From assembly GCF_002287925.1 (NCBI RefSeq), contig NZ_CP016769.1:558001-622000 (forward strand): a stretch of 64,000 nucleotides of DNA. The letters are read 5' to 3'. Each line of letters starts with the position of its first letter. Position 1 is the stretch's first letter. Origin of the DNA: Candidatus Planktophila lacus (GTDB lineage: Bacteria > Actinomycetota > Actinomycetes > Nanopelagicales > Nanopelagicaceae). Below the pieces are notes generated by a model that ran no database searches, had not been told where the DNA came from, and was given only the letters and a program-made list of their open reading frames with translations. The translations under genes were made by a program, and so were the position numbers. Positions 33,839-42,558 of the stretch are shown here, in pieces.

Positions 33839-34525
33839 ATGAAGATAAGCCCCAAAACCGCGCGCATCGCAATCGTCGTCATTCTAATCTTTGGCGCAGG
33901 CTCTTACCTTCTAGGTTGGTCTCCACTACTTTCAGTCAGAAGTGTTGAAATAATCGGGGCGCCGACTAAAGAGAGTCAAATTGCAATCTCGCGCTCTTTA
34001 AATATCGCAGAAGGCGAAAAGTTAGCCAGAGTTGACCCCAGGTCTCTCTCGAATCGTTTACGTTCATTTGATTGGATTGAAAGTTCGCATGTCTCAAGAA
34101 ATTGGATTAATGGAAGAGTTTCGATTTCGATTACAACACGAACTCCAATCGCTCTATATAGCGAACCTGGTAAACCTCAAGTAGTACTTGACTCTTCAGG
34201 AAATACCTTTGCCACTCCGGCAGATATTGAAGAAGGACTTCCGAAGGTAAGCGCCAAATCAGTTGATGGGGGGCTGGCGGCGATTAAAGTCTTTACATCG
34301 CTACCTGAAAGCTTCAGCAAAAATATCGATCGCATGAGCGCTGCCCGCAGCGATAACTTCTTAATTTACGGCAGATTTGAAGGACAGGATCTACGAATTA
34401 TTTGGGGAGATGGCGAGGATACAGATCTGAAGGTTGAGGTAATCGAGGCGCTGTTAAAGCGAGAAGAGAATAAGAATTTACGGATGATTGATGTAAGTGC
34501 TCCACATGCTCCTATCGTGAAGTGA
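33839..34525 (+). CDS. ftsQ: Cell division protein FtsQ
   Basis: A bitopic protein of 228 residues: short basic N-terminus, one membrane segment (about 10-27), then a POTRA domain (LLSVRSVEIIGAPTK, with LRSFDWIESSHVSRNW), and a beta domain. It links FtsL-type proteins in the divisome. The sequence is short compared with many actinobacterial FtsQ proteins, which have longer cytoplasmic tails. No ribosome binding site stands out before ATG 33839. The 184-base gap after it carries the ftsZ promoter region. Confidence 0.9.
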   Translation: MKISPKTARIAIVVILIFGAGSYLLGWSPLLSVRSVEIIGAPTKESQIAISRSLNIAEGEKLARVDPRSLSNRLRSFDWIESSHVSRNWINGRVSISITTRTPIALYSEPGKPQVVLDSSGNTFATPADIEEGLPKVSAKSVDGGLAAIKVFTSLPESFSKNIDRMSAARSDNFLIYGRFEGQDLRIIWGDGEDTDLKVEVIEALLKREENKNLRMIDVSAPHAPIVK

Positions 34526-34574
34526 TGTGAAGATTAAAATTTTTTTAAATATTTACTCGATGTCTTTTCTCTAA

Positions 34575-34598
34575 ATTCGTTGAAAAATTCGTTGAAAA
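34575..34598 (+). repeat. Two 12-bp direct repeats upstream of ftsZ
   Basis: ATTCGTTGAAAA occurs twice head to tail, starting at 34575 and 34587, about 110-135 bases before the ftsZ start. Each unit contains TTGAAAA, a possible -35. The rest of the 34526-34709 gap is AT-rich, with TACAGT at 34688-34693 and the AAAGGGGG ribosome binding site; I see no other structure in it. Confidence 0.6.
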
Positions 34599-34709
34599 AT
34601 CTTTGAGTCGGTCTTTGCTTTCGCCTGCTTAACGCCTTACGTTGCCCTTATTACAGAGAGTAGAAATGTAATTCTCAAGTAGAGGTTTACAGTTCTAAAG
34701 GGGGATATT

Positions 34710-35840
34710 GTGGCTGCACCACAGAATTATTTAGCTGTCATCAAAGTAGTTGGAATTGGTGGCGGTGGAGTCAATGCAATTAATCGCATGATTGATGTTG
34801 GATTAAAAGGCGTTGAGTTCATTGCAATTAATACCGATGCACAACATCTATTGATGAGCGATGCTGATGTGAAACTAGATATTGGTCGCGCATCAACTAA
34901 AGGTCTTGGCGCAGGCGCTGCTCCTGAAAAAGGTCGTCAAGCAGCGATCGATCACACAGAAGATATTGAAGAAATTTTACGTGGCGCAGATATGGTCTTC
35001 GTTACAGCAGGTGAAGGTGGCGGTACCGGTACAGGTGGAGCGCCAATCGTTGCAAAGATCGCACGCGATCTTGGTGCGCTAACAATCGGTGTTGTAACTC
35101 GTCCGTTCTCATTTGAAGGAAAGATTCGCTCTGCGCAAGCAGATGAAGGAATCGAACTACTCCGTGCAGAAGTAGATACCTTGATAGTTATTCCAAATGA
35201 TCGCTTACTTGCAATTTCAGATCGCAACATAACTGCAGTCGATGCATTTAAGAGCGCTGATCAAGTTCTTCTCTCCGGCGTTCAAGGAATTACCGAAATC
35301 ATTACACAACCAGGTCTTATCAACCTTGACTTTGCAGATGTTAAAACAGTTATGACCGATGCTGGTTCTGCTCTTATGGGAATCGGATCTGCGCGCGGTG
35401 AAAATCGCGCAACACGTGCCGCAGAACTGGCGATCTCAAGTCCACTACTAGAAGCATCAATTGACGGTGCAATGGGAGTTCTTCTCTCGGTAGCTGGTGG
35501 ATCAGACCTTGGGCTTTTTGAGATCAACGAGGCTTGCGAACTAGTTCAAGCAGCTGCGCATCCCAATGCCCGCATAATCTTCGGTACAACTATTGATGAC
35601 GCTCTAGGCGATGAAGTTCGCATTACTGTTATTGCTGCTGGCTTTGATGGCGGAGAGCCAAAGAAGGTTTCAGTTCCGGTAATTGATAAGGCGAGCCTTT
35701 CAGGAATCGCTAATCCAATTCCAAGTAACGATCCAATTTCTGTCGCCCTTGATCTCGATGGCAGCGCACCTCGTAAGCGCGTTACCTTTGAAGATCTCGT
35801 TGCTGAAGATGAGATCGACGTTCCCGACTTTATGAAGTAA
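34710..35840 (+). CDS. ftsZ: Cell division GTPase FtsZ
   Basis: The tubulin-like Z-ring protein, 376 residues. The GTP-binding tubulin signature GGGTGTG is at 103-109, the T7 loop [15 protein letters not shown] lies mid-protein, and the conserved C-terminal tail ends [10 protein letters not shown], the peptide that binds SepF. The linker is short. The start is GTG 34710 after AAAGGGGG. It is preceded by its own 184-base regulatory gap. ftsA is absent, as usual in Actinobacteria; SepF is encoded downstream. Confidence 0.97.
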   Translation: MAAPQNYLAVIKVVGIGGGGVNAINRMIDVGLKGVEFIAINTDAQHLLMSDADVKLDIGRASTKGLGAGAAPEKGRQAAIDHTEDIEEILRGADMVFVTAGEGGGTGTGGAPIVAKIARDLGALTIGVVTRPFSFEGKIRSAQADEGIELLRAEVDTLIVIPNDRLLAISDRNITAVDAFKSADQVLLSGVQGITEIITQPGLINLDFADVKTVMTDAGSALMGIGSARGENRATRAAELAISSPLLEASIDGAMGVLLSVAGGSDLGLFEINEACELVQAAAHPNARIIFGTTIDDALGDEVRITVIAAGFDGGEPKKVSVPVIDKASLSGIANPIPSNDPISVALDLDGSAPRKRVTFEDLVAEDEIDVPDFMK

Positions 35841-35872
35841 TTAGCTCCACTCCAAAGGCGAGTGAGCTAACT

Positions 35873-36538
35873 ATGGGAACCTTCTTTACCGATCGCTTAG
35901 GTGGCAACAGTTCTGGTGAATTTGCATCCCTTAACTTGGGAGACCATGTTGGGGATACTCCGGAGGTAGTTACCAGCAATCGCGCTTTGATTGCCGCAAG
36001 ATTTGGACCCACTCAATATATGAACCAAGTCCATGGCAATCGCGTTGCGATCATCGAAGAAGTAACTGACGAAATTCCAACTGCGGATGCGCTAGTTACG
36101 GGAATTCCGGGAGTAACTCTTGCGGTCATGGTTGCCGATTGCATTCCACTCTTACTTAAATCTAAGGAAGCCGTTGCGGCAGTTCATGTTGGTCGTAAAG
36201 GTTTACTAAATCGAGTGGCCGAAAAAGCGATAGATGTAATGCGCGAGATTTCCGATGCCCAGGTTACAGCGATTATCGGCCCCGCTATTTGTGGCAAATG
36301 CTATGAAGTTTCAAAAGAAATCTTTAGCGAAGTGGCTGCAAGCCATCCAGAGAGCGCTAGCCAAACTCCATCCGGAACTCCTTCTCTGGATCTAATCTCT
36401 GCCCTCATCTCAGATCTCCAAAAATTGGGGATAAAAGATATTGATAACCAAAGTCGTTGCACCTTAGAACACGATGATCTCTACTCTTATAGGCGAGATG
36501 GAGCCACCGGGCGCCAAGCAGGGTTGGTCTGGCTATGA
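35873..36538 (+). CDS. pgeF: Peptidoglycan editing factor PgeF (YfiH/DUF152)
   Basis: A laccase-fold protein of 221 residues. The metal or active-site triad His54 (QVHG), Cys90 (ADC) and His105 (AVH) is present, followed by GPAICGKCYEV. E. coli YfiH removes UDP-MurNAc-L-Ser misincorporation products. The usual AGWRG after the last His reads VGRKG here, a departure from the common motif. It follows ftsZ, as in many Gram-positive dcw clusters, and overlaps yggS by ATGA. Confidence 0.88.
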   Translation: MGTFFTDRLGGNSSGEFASLNLGDHVGDTPEVVTSNRALIAARFGPTQYMNQVHGNRVAIIEEVTDEIPTADALVTGIPGVTLAVMVADCIPLLLKSKEAVAAVHVGRKGLLNRVAEKAIDVMREISDAQVTAIIGPAICGKCYEVSKEIFSEVAASHPESASQTPSGTPSLDLISALISDLQKLGIKDIDNQSRCTLEHDDLYSYRRDGATGRQAGLVWL

Positions 36539-37221
36539 CTGAGCGCCGTGAATTTATAAGCAACTCACTGCAAGATGTGAAGTCACGAATTGCTAGCGCC
36601 GCTCAATTGGCTGGGCGGGATATTGCCGAGATAACTTTGATCGCTGTTACAAAAACTTATCCAGTATCCGATGTTCAAATTCTTCGCGATCTTGGCGAAG
36701 GAAATTTTGGTGAGAATCGAACCGAAGAAGGCGCAGTGAAATCCTTAGAGGTGCCTGGGATTTGGCATTATCAAGGACAAGTGCAGAGTCGAAAATTACG
36801 TGAGATAGCTTCTTGGGCCAATGTGATTCATTCCTTAGATCAAATCAGTCATATCGAAAAGTTAAACCGCATCTGCGAAGAGCTAGATAAGAAAATTAGC
36901 GTCTTTATCCAACTCTCTCTAGATGGCGCACCCGATAGAGGGGGAGTAGTTGAGCAAGAATTGGCAGAGCTTGCCGATGTGGTTGCTACAAGTTCGGCGC
37001 TAGAACTCAAAGGGTTGATGTGCGTTCCCCCAGTTGAGTATGAGCATCAACTCGCCTTTACCGAAATCGCGCAAATTCACCAACGTTTTATCAGCCGATT
37101 CCCAAGCGCAAAATCACTATCTGCTGGCATGAGTTCTGACTTTGAAATTGCCATTGCCCATGGCGCGACACATATCCGGATAGGTAGCCAAATCCTCGGT
37201 TCGCGGACCTATCACCCCTAA
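36535..37221 (+). CDS. yggS: PLP homeostasis protein YggS/PLPBP
   Basis: A 228-residue alanine-racemase-fold protein that binds pyridoxal phosphate at Lys40 (LIAVTKTYP). GEGNFGENRTEE, GIWHYQGQVQSRKL, and a closing GMSSDFEIAIAHGATHIRIGS are the family signatures. It buffers PLP and affects amino-acid balance rather than catalysing a known reaction. It lies between pgeF and sepF, its standard dcw position. Its stop codon TAA overlaps the putative -10 of sepF. Confidence 0.93.
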   Translation: MTERREFISNSLQDVKSRIASAAQLAGRDIAEITLIAVTKTYPVSDVQILRDLGEGNFGENRTEEGAVKSLEVPGIWHYQGQVQSRKLREIASWANVIHSLDQISHIEKLNRICEELDKKISVFIQLSLDGAPDRGGVVEQELAELADVVATSSALELKGLMCVPPVEYEHQLAFTEIAQIHQRFISRFPSAKSLSAGMSSDFEIAIAHGATHIRIGSQILGSRTYHP

Positions 37222-37230
37222 CCTTTACCT
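37219..37230 (+). promoter_or_regulatory. Leaderless-type -10 of sepF
   Basis: TAACCT, 6 bases, then the sepF ATG. The TAA is also the yggS stop codon, so chance contributes to this match. Confidence 0.35.
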
Positions 37231-37698
37231 ATGTCTGCACTCAATAAAATGATGGGCTACCTCGGTTTGGTAGATACCGATGAAGAAGCTCAACAACAAG
37301 AAGCAACTCCAGTTCGCAACACTGAACGTCCAGCACGCGAGATCGCACGTCCATCTCGTGATCGCGCCGGCGTGACCGTGGTTGGTTCAACTGTGGCAGC
37401 TGCTCCAGTTCAAGAGTCGAATTACCACATCATCACTTTGCAACCACGTTCATACTCTGAAGCCCGCAAAATGGGCGAGCACTACCGCGAAGGTAATCCA
37501 GTCATCATCAATCTCGATGATATGGAAGAGAGCGAACGTAAACGTCTAGTCGACTTCGCAAGCGGACTTGTATTTGGTCTACACGGACGTATCGAACGCG
37601 TAAGCCATAAAGTCTTCCTTCTCTCACCTGCAAATGTAAATGTAAGCAGCGAAGATAAGACCGCTGCAGCACAGGCAAGTTTCTTTAACCAGAGTTGA
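37231..37698 (+). CDS. sepF: Cell division protein SepF
   Basis: A 155-residue FtsZ-membrane anchor. The N-terminal amphipathic stretch (SALNKMMGYLGLVD) binds membrane; an acidic and basic linker follows, and the C-terminal beta domain runs YHIITLQPRSYSEARKM, then VIINLDDM and FASGLVFGLHG. In Actinobacteria, which lack FtsA, SepF is the main Z-ring anchor. It precedes yggT. Confidence 0.95.
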   Translation: MSALNKMMGYLGLVDTDEEAQQQEATPVRNTERPAREIARPSRDRAGVTVVGSTVAAAPVQESNYHIITLQPRSYSEARKMGEHYREGNPVIINLDDMEESERKRLVDFASGLVFGLHGRIERVSHKVFLLSPANVNVSSEDKTAAAQASFFNQS

Positions 37699-37722
37699 TT
37701 TAAGAACCTTCCCTCTCAGTTA

Positions 37723-38004
37723 ATGATTACTTCACTCCTGCTCACGCTACTTGATCTCTTCAAGTATGCACTTTTCATTCGCTTAATTGTTGACTACGCC
37801 AGAATTTTTGCACCTAATTGGCGCCCTAAATCTTTCTTGATCGCTTTCTTCGAATTGATTTATTCAATAACCGATCCACCAATGAAATTTGTTGGTCGCT
37901 TCGTGCCACCACTGCGTTTGGGTGGAGTAGCAATTGATCTTTCATTTATCGTTCTCTTGATCGGCATTAGCCTGGCCAAGAGCATCATCATCGTCGTACT
38001 TTAA
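37723..38004 (+). CDS. YggT family membrane protein
   Basis: A 93-residue protein with two hydrophobic hairpins (about 2-22 and 65-92) separated by YSITDPPMKFVGRFVPPLRLGG, the YggT motif. Its role is not well defined; the family lies in dcw clusters beside sepF. In most Actinobacteria divIVA/wag31 comes next, but here the gene is followed directly by the convergent ileS. Confidence 0.85.
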   Translation: MITSLLLTLLDLFKYALFIRLIVDYARIFAPNWRPKSFLIAFFELIYSITDPPMKFVGRFVPPLRLGGVAIDLSFIVLLIGISLAKSIIIVVL

Positions 38005-38014
38005 ATATAACTTT

Positions 38015-41000
38015 CTAAGCTTTTTTAAGTACTACTTCGATCCCAAGTTCATTATCGCTAGTTGCAATCGTTTCATCGCGCTCGAACTCGAGAGCAAGTA
38101 CTTCATCGCTGATATGCGCCTTTGCACTTGAAATTGCAGATAGAACTGATTGTTCCGCGTTCCAGCGAACTTTGATCCGGTCCGAGATCTCAAAGCCATC
38201 GCTCTTGCGACGTTCCTGGATAAAGCGGATTACTTCACGAACGTTTCCGGCCTCAATTAACTCAGGTGTTAGCGCTAGATCAAGAGCTACCGATTCGCCA
38301 TCGTGGCTAGCAACCATCCAGCCAGATTTCGGCACTTCAGTCACAACGAGATCAGCTAAATCAATCTCCCATGTGCCCACTTTGGCGCTACCAGATTTGC
38401 GAAGACCCTTAACAAGTTCTGTTGGATCGGTAGCAGCAATCGCCTTAGCAATATCTTGAACCTCTTTGCCAAATTTAGCGCCGAGTGATTTGAAGTTAGC
38501 CTTTACAGAGATATCAACTAAATCTCCATCGGCATCGGCGATATCGGCTAGATCGATCACATTTAACTCATCTGCGATCTGTTCCTTCATATCTGTTGGC
38601 AGAGTCGACCAGCCATTTGCAGAAATCAGAGCGCGTTGCAACGGTTGGCGAATCTTGATCGCCGATTCAGCGCGAGCAGAACGGCCCAATTCAACAACGC
38701 GTCGAGTCATCGCAACTTGCGCATTTAGTTCTAGGTTAATTCGGGAAGGATCGGCGATAGGGAAATCTGTTAGGTGCACAGAGGCGGCAACGGATGGATC
38801 TGCAACCTTTACCAACTCTTGCCAAACATGCTCGGTAATAAATGGAACCATCGGTGAAAGTAGCTGAGTCAGCGAGACTAGACATTCATGAAGTGTTGCC
38901 AAGGCAGCGGCGTCGCCATCCCAGAAACGACGACGCGAGCGTCGCACATACCAATTAGAAAGGTCATCGATAAATCTGGCTAGCGCCTTACCTGCGTTCT
39001 GCGAATCAAATTCTGAATATGACTTATCAACTTCTTGAACAAGTGCGTTTAGCTCGCTGATGATCCACTTATCCATCATCGAGCGATCCTTGAGCGCTGG
39101 TGATTGGCTTAGCTCAAATCCCGATGCTTCGGCATAGAGAGTATGGAATGAGATTGTGTTCCAGTAAGTAAGTAGCGTTTTACGTACGACATCGCTAATC
39201 GCATCGTGGCCTACGCGGCGCGCAGACCAAGGAGATCCGGCGGCCAACATGTACCAACGCACTGCATCTGCGCCATGTTGATCCATTAGCGAAATCGGCT
39301 CGAGCACATTGCCCAGGTGCTTACTCATCTTGCGACCATCTTTATCAAGGATGTGGCCGAGGCAGAGCACGCTCTTATATGAACTTTGATCAAAGACCAA
39401 GGTGCCAATTGTCATCAGTGTGTAGAACCAGCCGCGCGTTTGATCGATCGCTTCGCAGATAAAGTCGGCAGGATAAGCAGCTTTAAATTTTTCAACTGAA
39501 CCAGGCTTATGTGGGTAGCCCCACTGTGCAAATGGCATAGCGCCTGAGTCATACCAACAGTCGATTACTTCAGGTACGCGATTCATAACTTTGGAACATT
39601 GCGCACATGGGAAGGTAATGTCATCAACAAATGGGCGATGCGGATCTAGGTTAGAAAGTTCTTGCCCGGCAAGCGCGCCGAGTTCAGCGAGTGAATCAAC
39701 GCAGATTTCATGCTTATCTTCACAACGCCAGATCGGTAGTGGCGTTCCCCAGAAACGATTTCGCGATAGCGCCCAGTCAATGTTGTTATTGAGCCAATCA
39801 CCGTAACGACCAGTCTTAATGGTTTCGGGATGCCAATTAGTTTTGTTATTTTCGCGGATCAACTCATCTTTAATTGAGGTAGTGCGGATATACCAAGATG
39901 GTTGTGCGTAATAAATAAGAGCAGTGTGACAGCGCCAGCAGTGTGGGTAAGGGTGCTCAAATGGCTGGTGCTTATATAAAACACCGCGTGATTTAAGTTC
40001 CTTAACCAAAGTCTTATCGGCTTCCTTAAAGAAGAGCCCGCCAACTAGTGGAACATCGGCTAAGAACTTTCCATCGGGCGCGATTGGATTTACAACAGGA
40101 AGTCCATAGTCACGGCAAACCGCTAAATCGTCTGCGCCAAAGGCAGGGGATTGGTGAACTAAGCCAGTTCCATCTTCAGTTGTTACATATGTTGCCAGAA
40201 CTATGAAATGAGAATCTGGAATCTCGATCAAATCTAATGGGCGCTTATAGGTAACGCGCTCGAGATCTCTACCCTTGATAACCTTTAAAACTTTAACTTC
40301 ACCGGAGAGTGCGCTGAGAAGCGCTTCTGCAACAACTAGGACTTCCCGGTTTTCTTCAACCACAACTTCAGCGACCGCGTAATCAACATCTGGATGAACT
40401 GCAACAGCGGTATTTGAAACTAAGGTCCAAGGCGTAGTTGTCCAGACAAGAAGCGCGGCACCAAGATCTGCTAACTCACCAGATGTAACTGGGAAGCGAA
40501 CATAGACCGAAGGATCGGTAACTGTTTCGTATCCCTGTGCTAATTCATGATCGGACAGGCCAGTTCCACAACGCGGGCAATATGGTGCAACGCGGTGATC
40601 TTGAACGAGGAGACCTTTCTTCCAGATCTCTTTTAAGCTCCACCAAACGCTTTCGACATATTCGGGAGCCATCGTCCAATAAGCCTGATCAAAATCAACC
40701 CAGAAACCCATCCGGTTGGTCATCGTTGTAAATGCATCAACGTGGCGAGTTACAGATTCGCGACACTTATCGTTAAACGCTGCAATTCCATATTTCTCAA
40801 TATCGCCTTTTCCAGAAAAACCTAACTCTTTTTCGACCGCGATTTCTACAGGTAGGCCATGGCAATCCCAACCTGCCTTGCGAGTTACATACTTACCCTT
40901 CATCGTTTGATAACGCGGGAAGACATCTTTAAATACACGTGCTTCGATGTGATGCGTTCCGGGCATTCCATTGGCTGTTGGAGGGCCTTCATAGAAAGTC

Positions 41001-41134
41001 CAAGGTTGCGCGCCTTCTCTTGCCTGTGTGCTCGCCTCAAAAATCGAATTCGTGCGCCAGAAATCTAAGATCGAACGCTCCATACCTGGGAGGTCGATCG
41101 CAGCGGGAATTGGGCGCATCTTTGGAGAATTCAT
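38015..41134 (-). CDS. ileS: Isoleucyl-tRNA synthetase
   Basis: A class I synthetase of 1039 residues. The HIGH region is PGTHHIEARVF (59-69), and KMSK is at 602-605. A CRCH/CAQC-type zinc segment and a long C-terminal anticodon domain follow. The length and the HHIEAR form put it in the larger, eukaryote-like IleS class common in Actinobacteria, which tends to be less sensitive to mupirocin. The start ATG 41134 has TAGACT 9 bases upstream on its strand and no ribosome binding site. It is convergent with the division cluster and divergent from the DksA-like gene. Confidence 0.96.
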   Translation of the reverse strand: MNSPKMRPIPAAIDLPGMERSILDFWRTNSIFEASTQAREGAQPWTFYEGPPTANGMPGTHHIEARVFKDVFPRYQTMKGKYVTRKAGWDCHGLPVEIAVEKELGFSGKGDIEKYGIAAFNDKCRESVTRHVDAFTTMTNRMGFWVDFDQAYWTMAPEYVESVWWSLKEIWKKGLLVQDHRVAPYCPRCGTGLSDHELAQGYETVTDPSVYVRFPVTSGELADLGAALLVWTTTPWTLVSNTAVAVHPDVDYAVAEVVVEENREVLVVAEALLSALSGEVKVLKVIKGRDLERVTYKRPLDLIEIPDSHFIVLATYVTTEDGTGLVHQSPAFGADDLAVCRDYGLPVVNPIAPDGKFLADVPLVGGLFFKEADKTLVKELKSRGVLYKHQPFEHPYPHCWRCHTALIYYAQPSWYIRTTSIKDELIRENNKTNWHPETIKTGRYGDWLNNNIDWALSRNRFWGTPLPIWRCEDKHEICVDSLAELGALAGQELSNLDPHRPFVDDITFPCAQCSKVMNRVPEVIDCWYDSGAMPFAQWGYPHKPGSVEKFKAAYPADFICEAIDQTRGWFYTLMTIGTLVFDQSSYKSVLCLGHILDKDGRKMSKHLGNVLEPISLMDQHGADAVRWYMLAAGSPWSARRVGHDAISDVVRKTLLTYWNTISFHTLYAEASGFELSQSPALKDRSMMDKWIISELNALVQEVDKSYSEFDSQNAGKALARFIDDLSNWYVRRSRRRFWDGDAAALATLHECLVSLTQLLSPMVPFITEHVWQELVKVADPSVAASVHLTDFPIADPSRINLELNAQVAMTRRVVELGRSARAESAIKIRQPLQRALISANGWSTLPTDMKEQIADELNVIDLADIADADGDLVDISVKANFKSLGAKFGKEVQDIAKAIAATDPTELVKGLRKSGSAKVGTWEIDLADLVVTEVPKSGWMVASHDGESVALDLALTPELIEAGNVREVIRFIQERRKSDGFEISDRIKVRWNAEQSVLSAISSAKAHISDEVLALEFERDETIATSDNELGIEVVLKKA

Positions 41135-41195
41135 AAGGAGGCGAGTCTAACGCCCGCCTTGCGCAGAACTGTTCAAGAATTTGTGCGGGCTATGA

Positions 41196-42041
41196 GTGGC
41201 AGAGTTGGTGGCGCGTGGAAAAGGGCATAAGGTGCGCGGCGTGCCAGCAAAAAAGAAGACCGTGAAGAAGCCGGTTAAGAAGGTAGCCAAAGCAAAGAAG
41301 GCGCCTGCTAAGAAAGCCGCGGCCAAGAAAGCTTCTGCCAAGAAAGTTGCTAAGAAGGCTCCGGCTAAGAAAGTTGCTAAGAAAGCGCCAGCTAAAAAAG
41401 CCGCTGTTAAAAAAGCGCCAGCCAAGAAATCTGCCTTGAAGAAAGCGCCAGTTCGACCTTTCCCATCTAAGGCTGGAAAGACAACTCTTACCGTTGATGA
41501 AAAATCTCAAACAGTTAGCGTTGCAACAGTTGTTGCGCCAGTTGCTGCTCCAGTAATTGAAGAGCGCCGTCTAGTAATGCCCCCACCTCCGCGCCCAGTA
41601 AAGAGTGGAAAGAAAGTTGCGCCGCTTAAACCAATCAAAGCAGCGCCTACTCCGGTAACTGCCAGCGATGGTGAAGCGCCGTGGTCGGCTGCAGAGTTAA
41701 AGGCAGTTAGAACTGAAATCTCTGCTGATCTTGAACGCCTGCGCCGTGAACTTGCACTAGTAGAAGCAGAGATGGATGAGTTGATTTCTGATTCTGGTGA
41801 AGGCGCTGGAGATGATCAGGCAGATTCAGGTACGAAAACCTTTGAACGTGAGCATGAGATGTCTCTGGTAATTAACGCGCGCGATATGGTTTTGCAAACA
41901 GAGCGCGCTCTTGAACGAATCGACAATAAAACTTATGGAAATTGCGAAGAGTGCGGCAGCCCAATAGGTAAAGCCCGCCTTCAAGTATTTCCGCGTGCGA
42001 CGCTCTGCATGATCTGTAAGCAGAAGGAAGAGCGGCGCTAA
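41196..42041 (+). CDS. TraR/DksA-type zinc-finger protein with lysine-rich N-terminal tail
   Basis: A two-part protein of about 281 residues. The first 90 residues are almost only Lys, Ala, Pro and Val in KKAPAKKAAAKK-like repeats, resembling histone H1 or HU tails. The C-terminal part has a coiled-coil-like acidic helix (AELKAVRTEISADLERLRRE, about 168-187) and a C4 zinc finger C250-x2-C253-x17-C271-x2-C274, the DksA/TraR pattern. DksA binds RNA polymerase; the tail suggests DNA or RNA binding. Start is uncertain: GTG 41196, 41208, 41232 and 41241 are in frame. It abuts lspA and is divergent from ileS. Confidence 0.8.
   Translation: MAELVARGKGHKVRGVPAKKKTVKKPVKKVAKAKKAPAKKAAAKKASAKKVAKKAPAKKVAKKAPAKKAAVKKAPAKKSALKKAPVRPFPSKAGKTTLTVDEKSQTVSVATVVAPVAAPVIEERRLVMPPPPRPVKSGKKVAPLKPIKAAPTPVTASDGEAPWSAAELKAVRTEISADLERLRRELALVEAEMDELISDSGEGAGDDQADSGTKTFEREHEMSLVINARDMVLQTERALERIDNKTYGNCEECGSPIGKARLQVFPRATLCMICKQKEERR
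41265..41455 (+). repeat. Degenerate coding repeats of the AAKK tail
   Basis: Imperfect 24-27-base units built from GCTAAGAAA and GCGCCAGCC-type codons encode the lysine-alanine tail. The longest near-repeat is AAGAAAGTTGCTAAGAA, seen at about 41340 and 41367. Such repeats can expand or contract by slippage. Confidence 0.7.
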
Positions 42042-42042
42042 C

Positions 42043-42558
42043 GTGCGCCTTTCTCCACTTAGCAAACGTCTCTACTCAATCGCCTGGGCTATTTGGCTAA
42101 TTGATTTCGCTACCAAGACTTGGGCGATCGCTAATTTAGATTCCCGAGATCCCATTAAATTGATTGGCTCATTTCTGCAGTTAACGCTAGTTAAAAACTC
42201 AGGAGCAGCATTTAGCTTTGCGACAGGTGCAACTCTTATTCTCTCAATATTTGCTTGTTGCGTCGTAGCCGCAATTGCTTACTACGCACCAAAGATCACC
42301 TCAAAGGGATGGGCGATCGTGATTGGTCTAGCCCTTGGTGGAATCGTGGGCAATTTAACTGATCGAATTTTCCGTGCACCGGGCTTCTTTACCGGCCATG
42401 TGATCGACTGGATTGAGTTACCAAATTGGCCGGTATTTAACATCGCAGATAGCGCTATTGTGGTTGCAACAGCGATCGCAGTGGTCCTGTCAATAAAAAA
42501 TATTTCTCCGATAGAGCCAGCAAATATCGAGAAAAAAGATCGTTCCGAGGAGGCGTAA
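42043..42558 (+). CDS. lspA: Lipoprotein signal peptidase
   Basis: Signal peptidase II, a 171-residue, four-segment aspartyl protease of the cytoplasmic membrane that cleaves prolipoproteins after Lgt has acted. The catalytic Asp pair is Asp107 (GNLTDRIFR) and Asp136 (FNIADSAI), with VKNSGAAFSF in the first half. Start is GTG 42043, two bases after the previous stop. The lgt gene is at 58254. It is directly followed by the pseudouridine synthase, its usual partner. Confidence 0.94.
   Translation: MRLSPLSKRLYSIAWAIWLIDFATKTWAIANLDSRDPIKLIGSFLQLTLVKNSGAAFSFATGATLILSIFACCVVAAIAYYAPKITSKGWAIVIGLALGGIVGNLTDRIFRAPGFFTGHVIDWIELPNWPVFNIADSAIVVATAIAVVLSIKNISPIEPANIEKKDRSEEA

Noticed and set aside
41265-41455. 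Repeats here as a CRISPR-like array
   Set aside because: The repeats are imperfect, in frame and without spacers; they are codons of a lysine-rich tail.
41147-41510. Long minus-strand frames rich in Ala, Phe and Leu opposite the lysine-rich gene
   Set aside because: They are the mirror of the AAG/GCC repeats coding the KKA tail. They have no start signal and look like low-complexity shadows.
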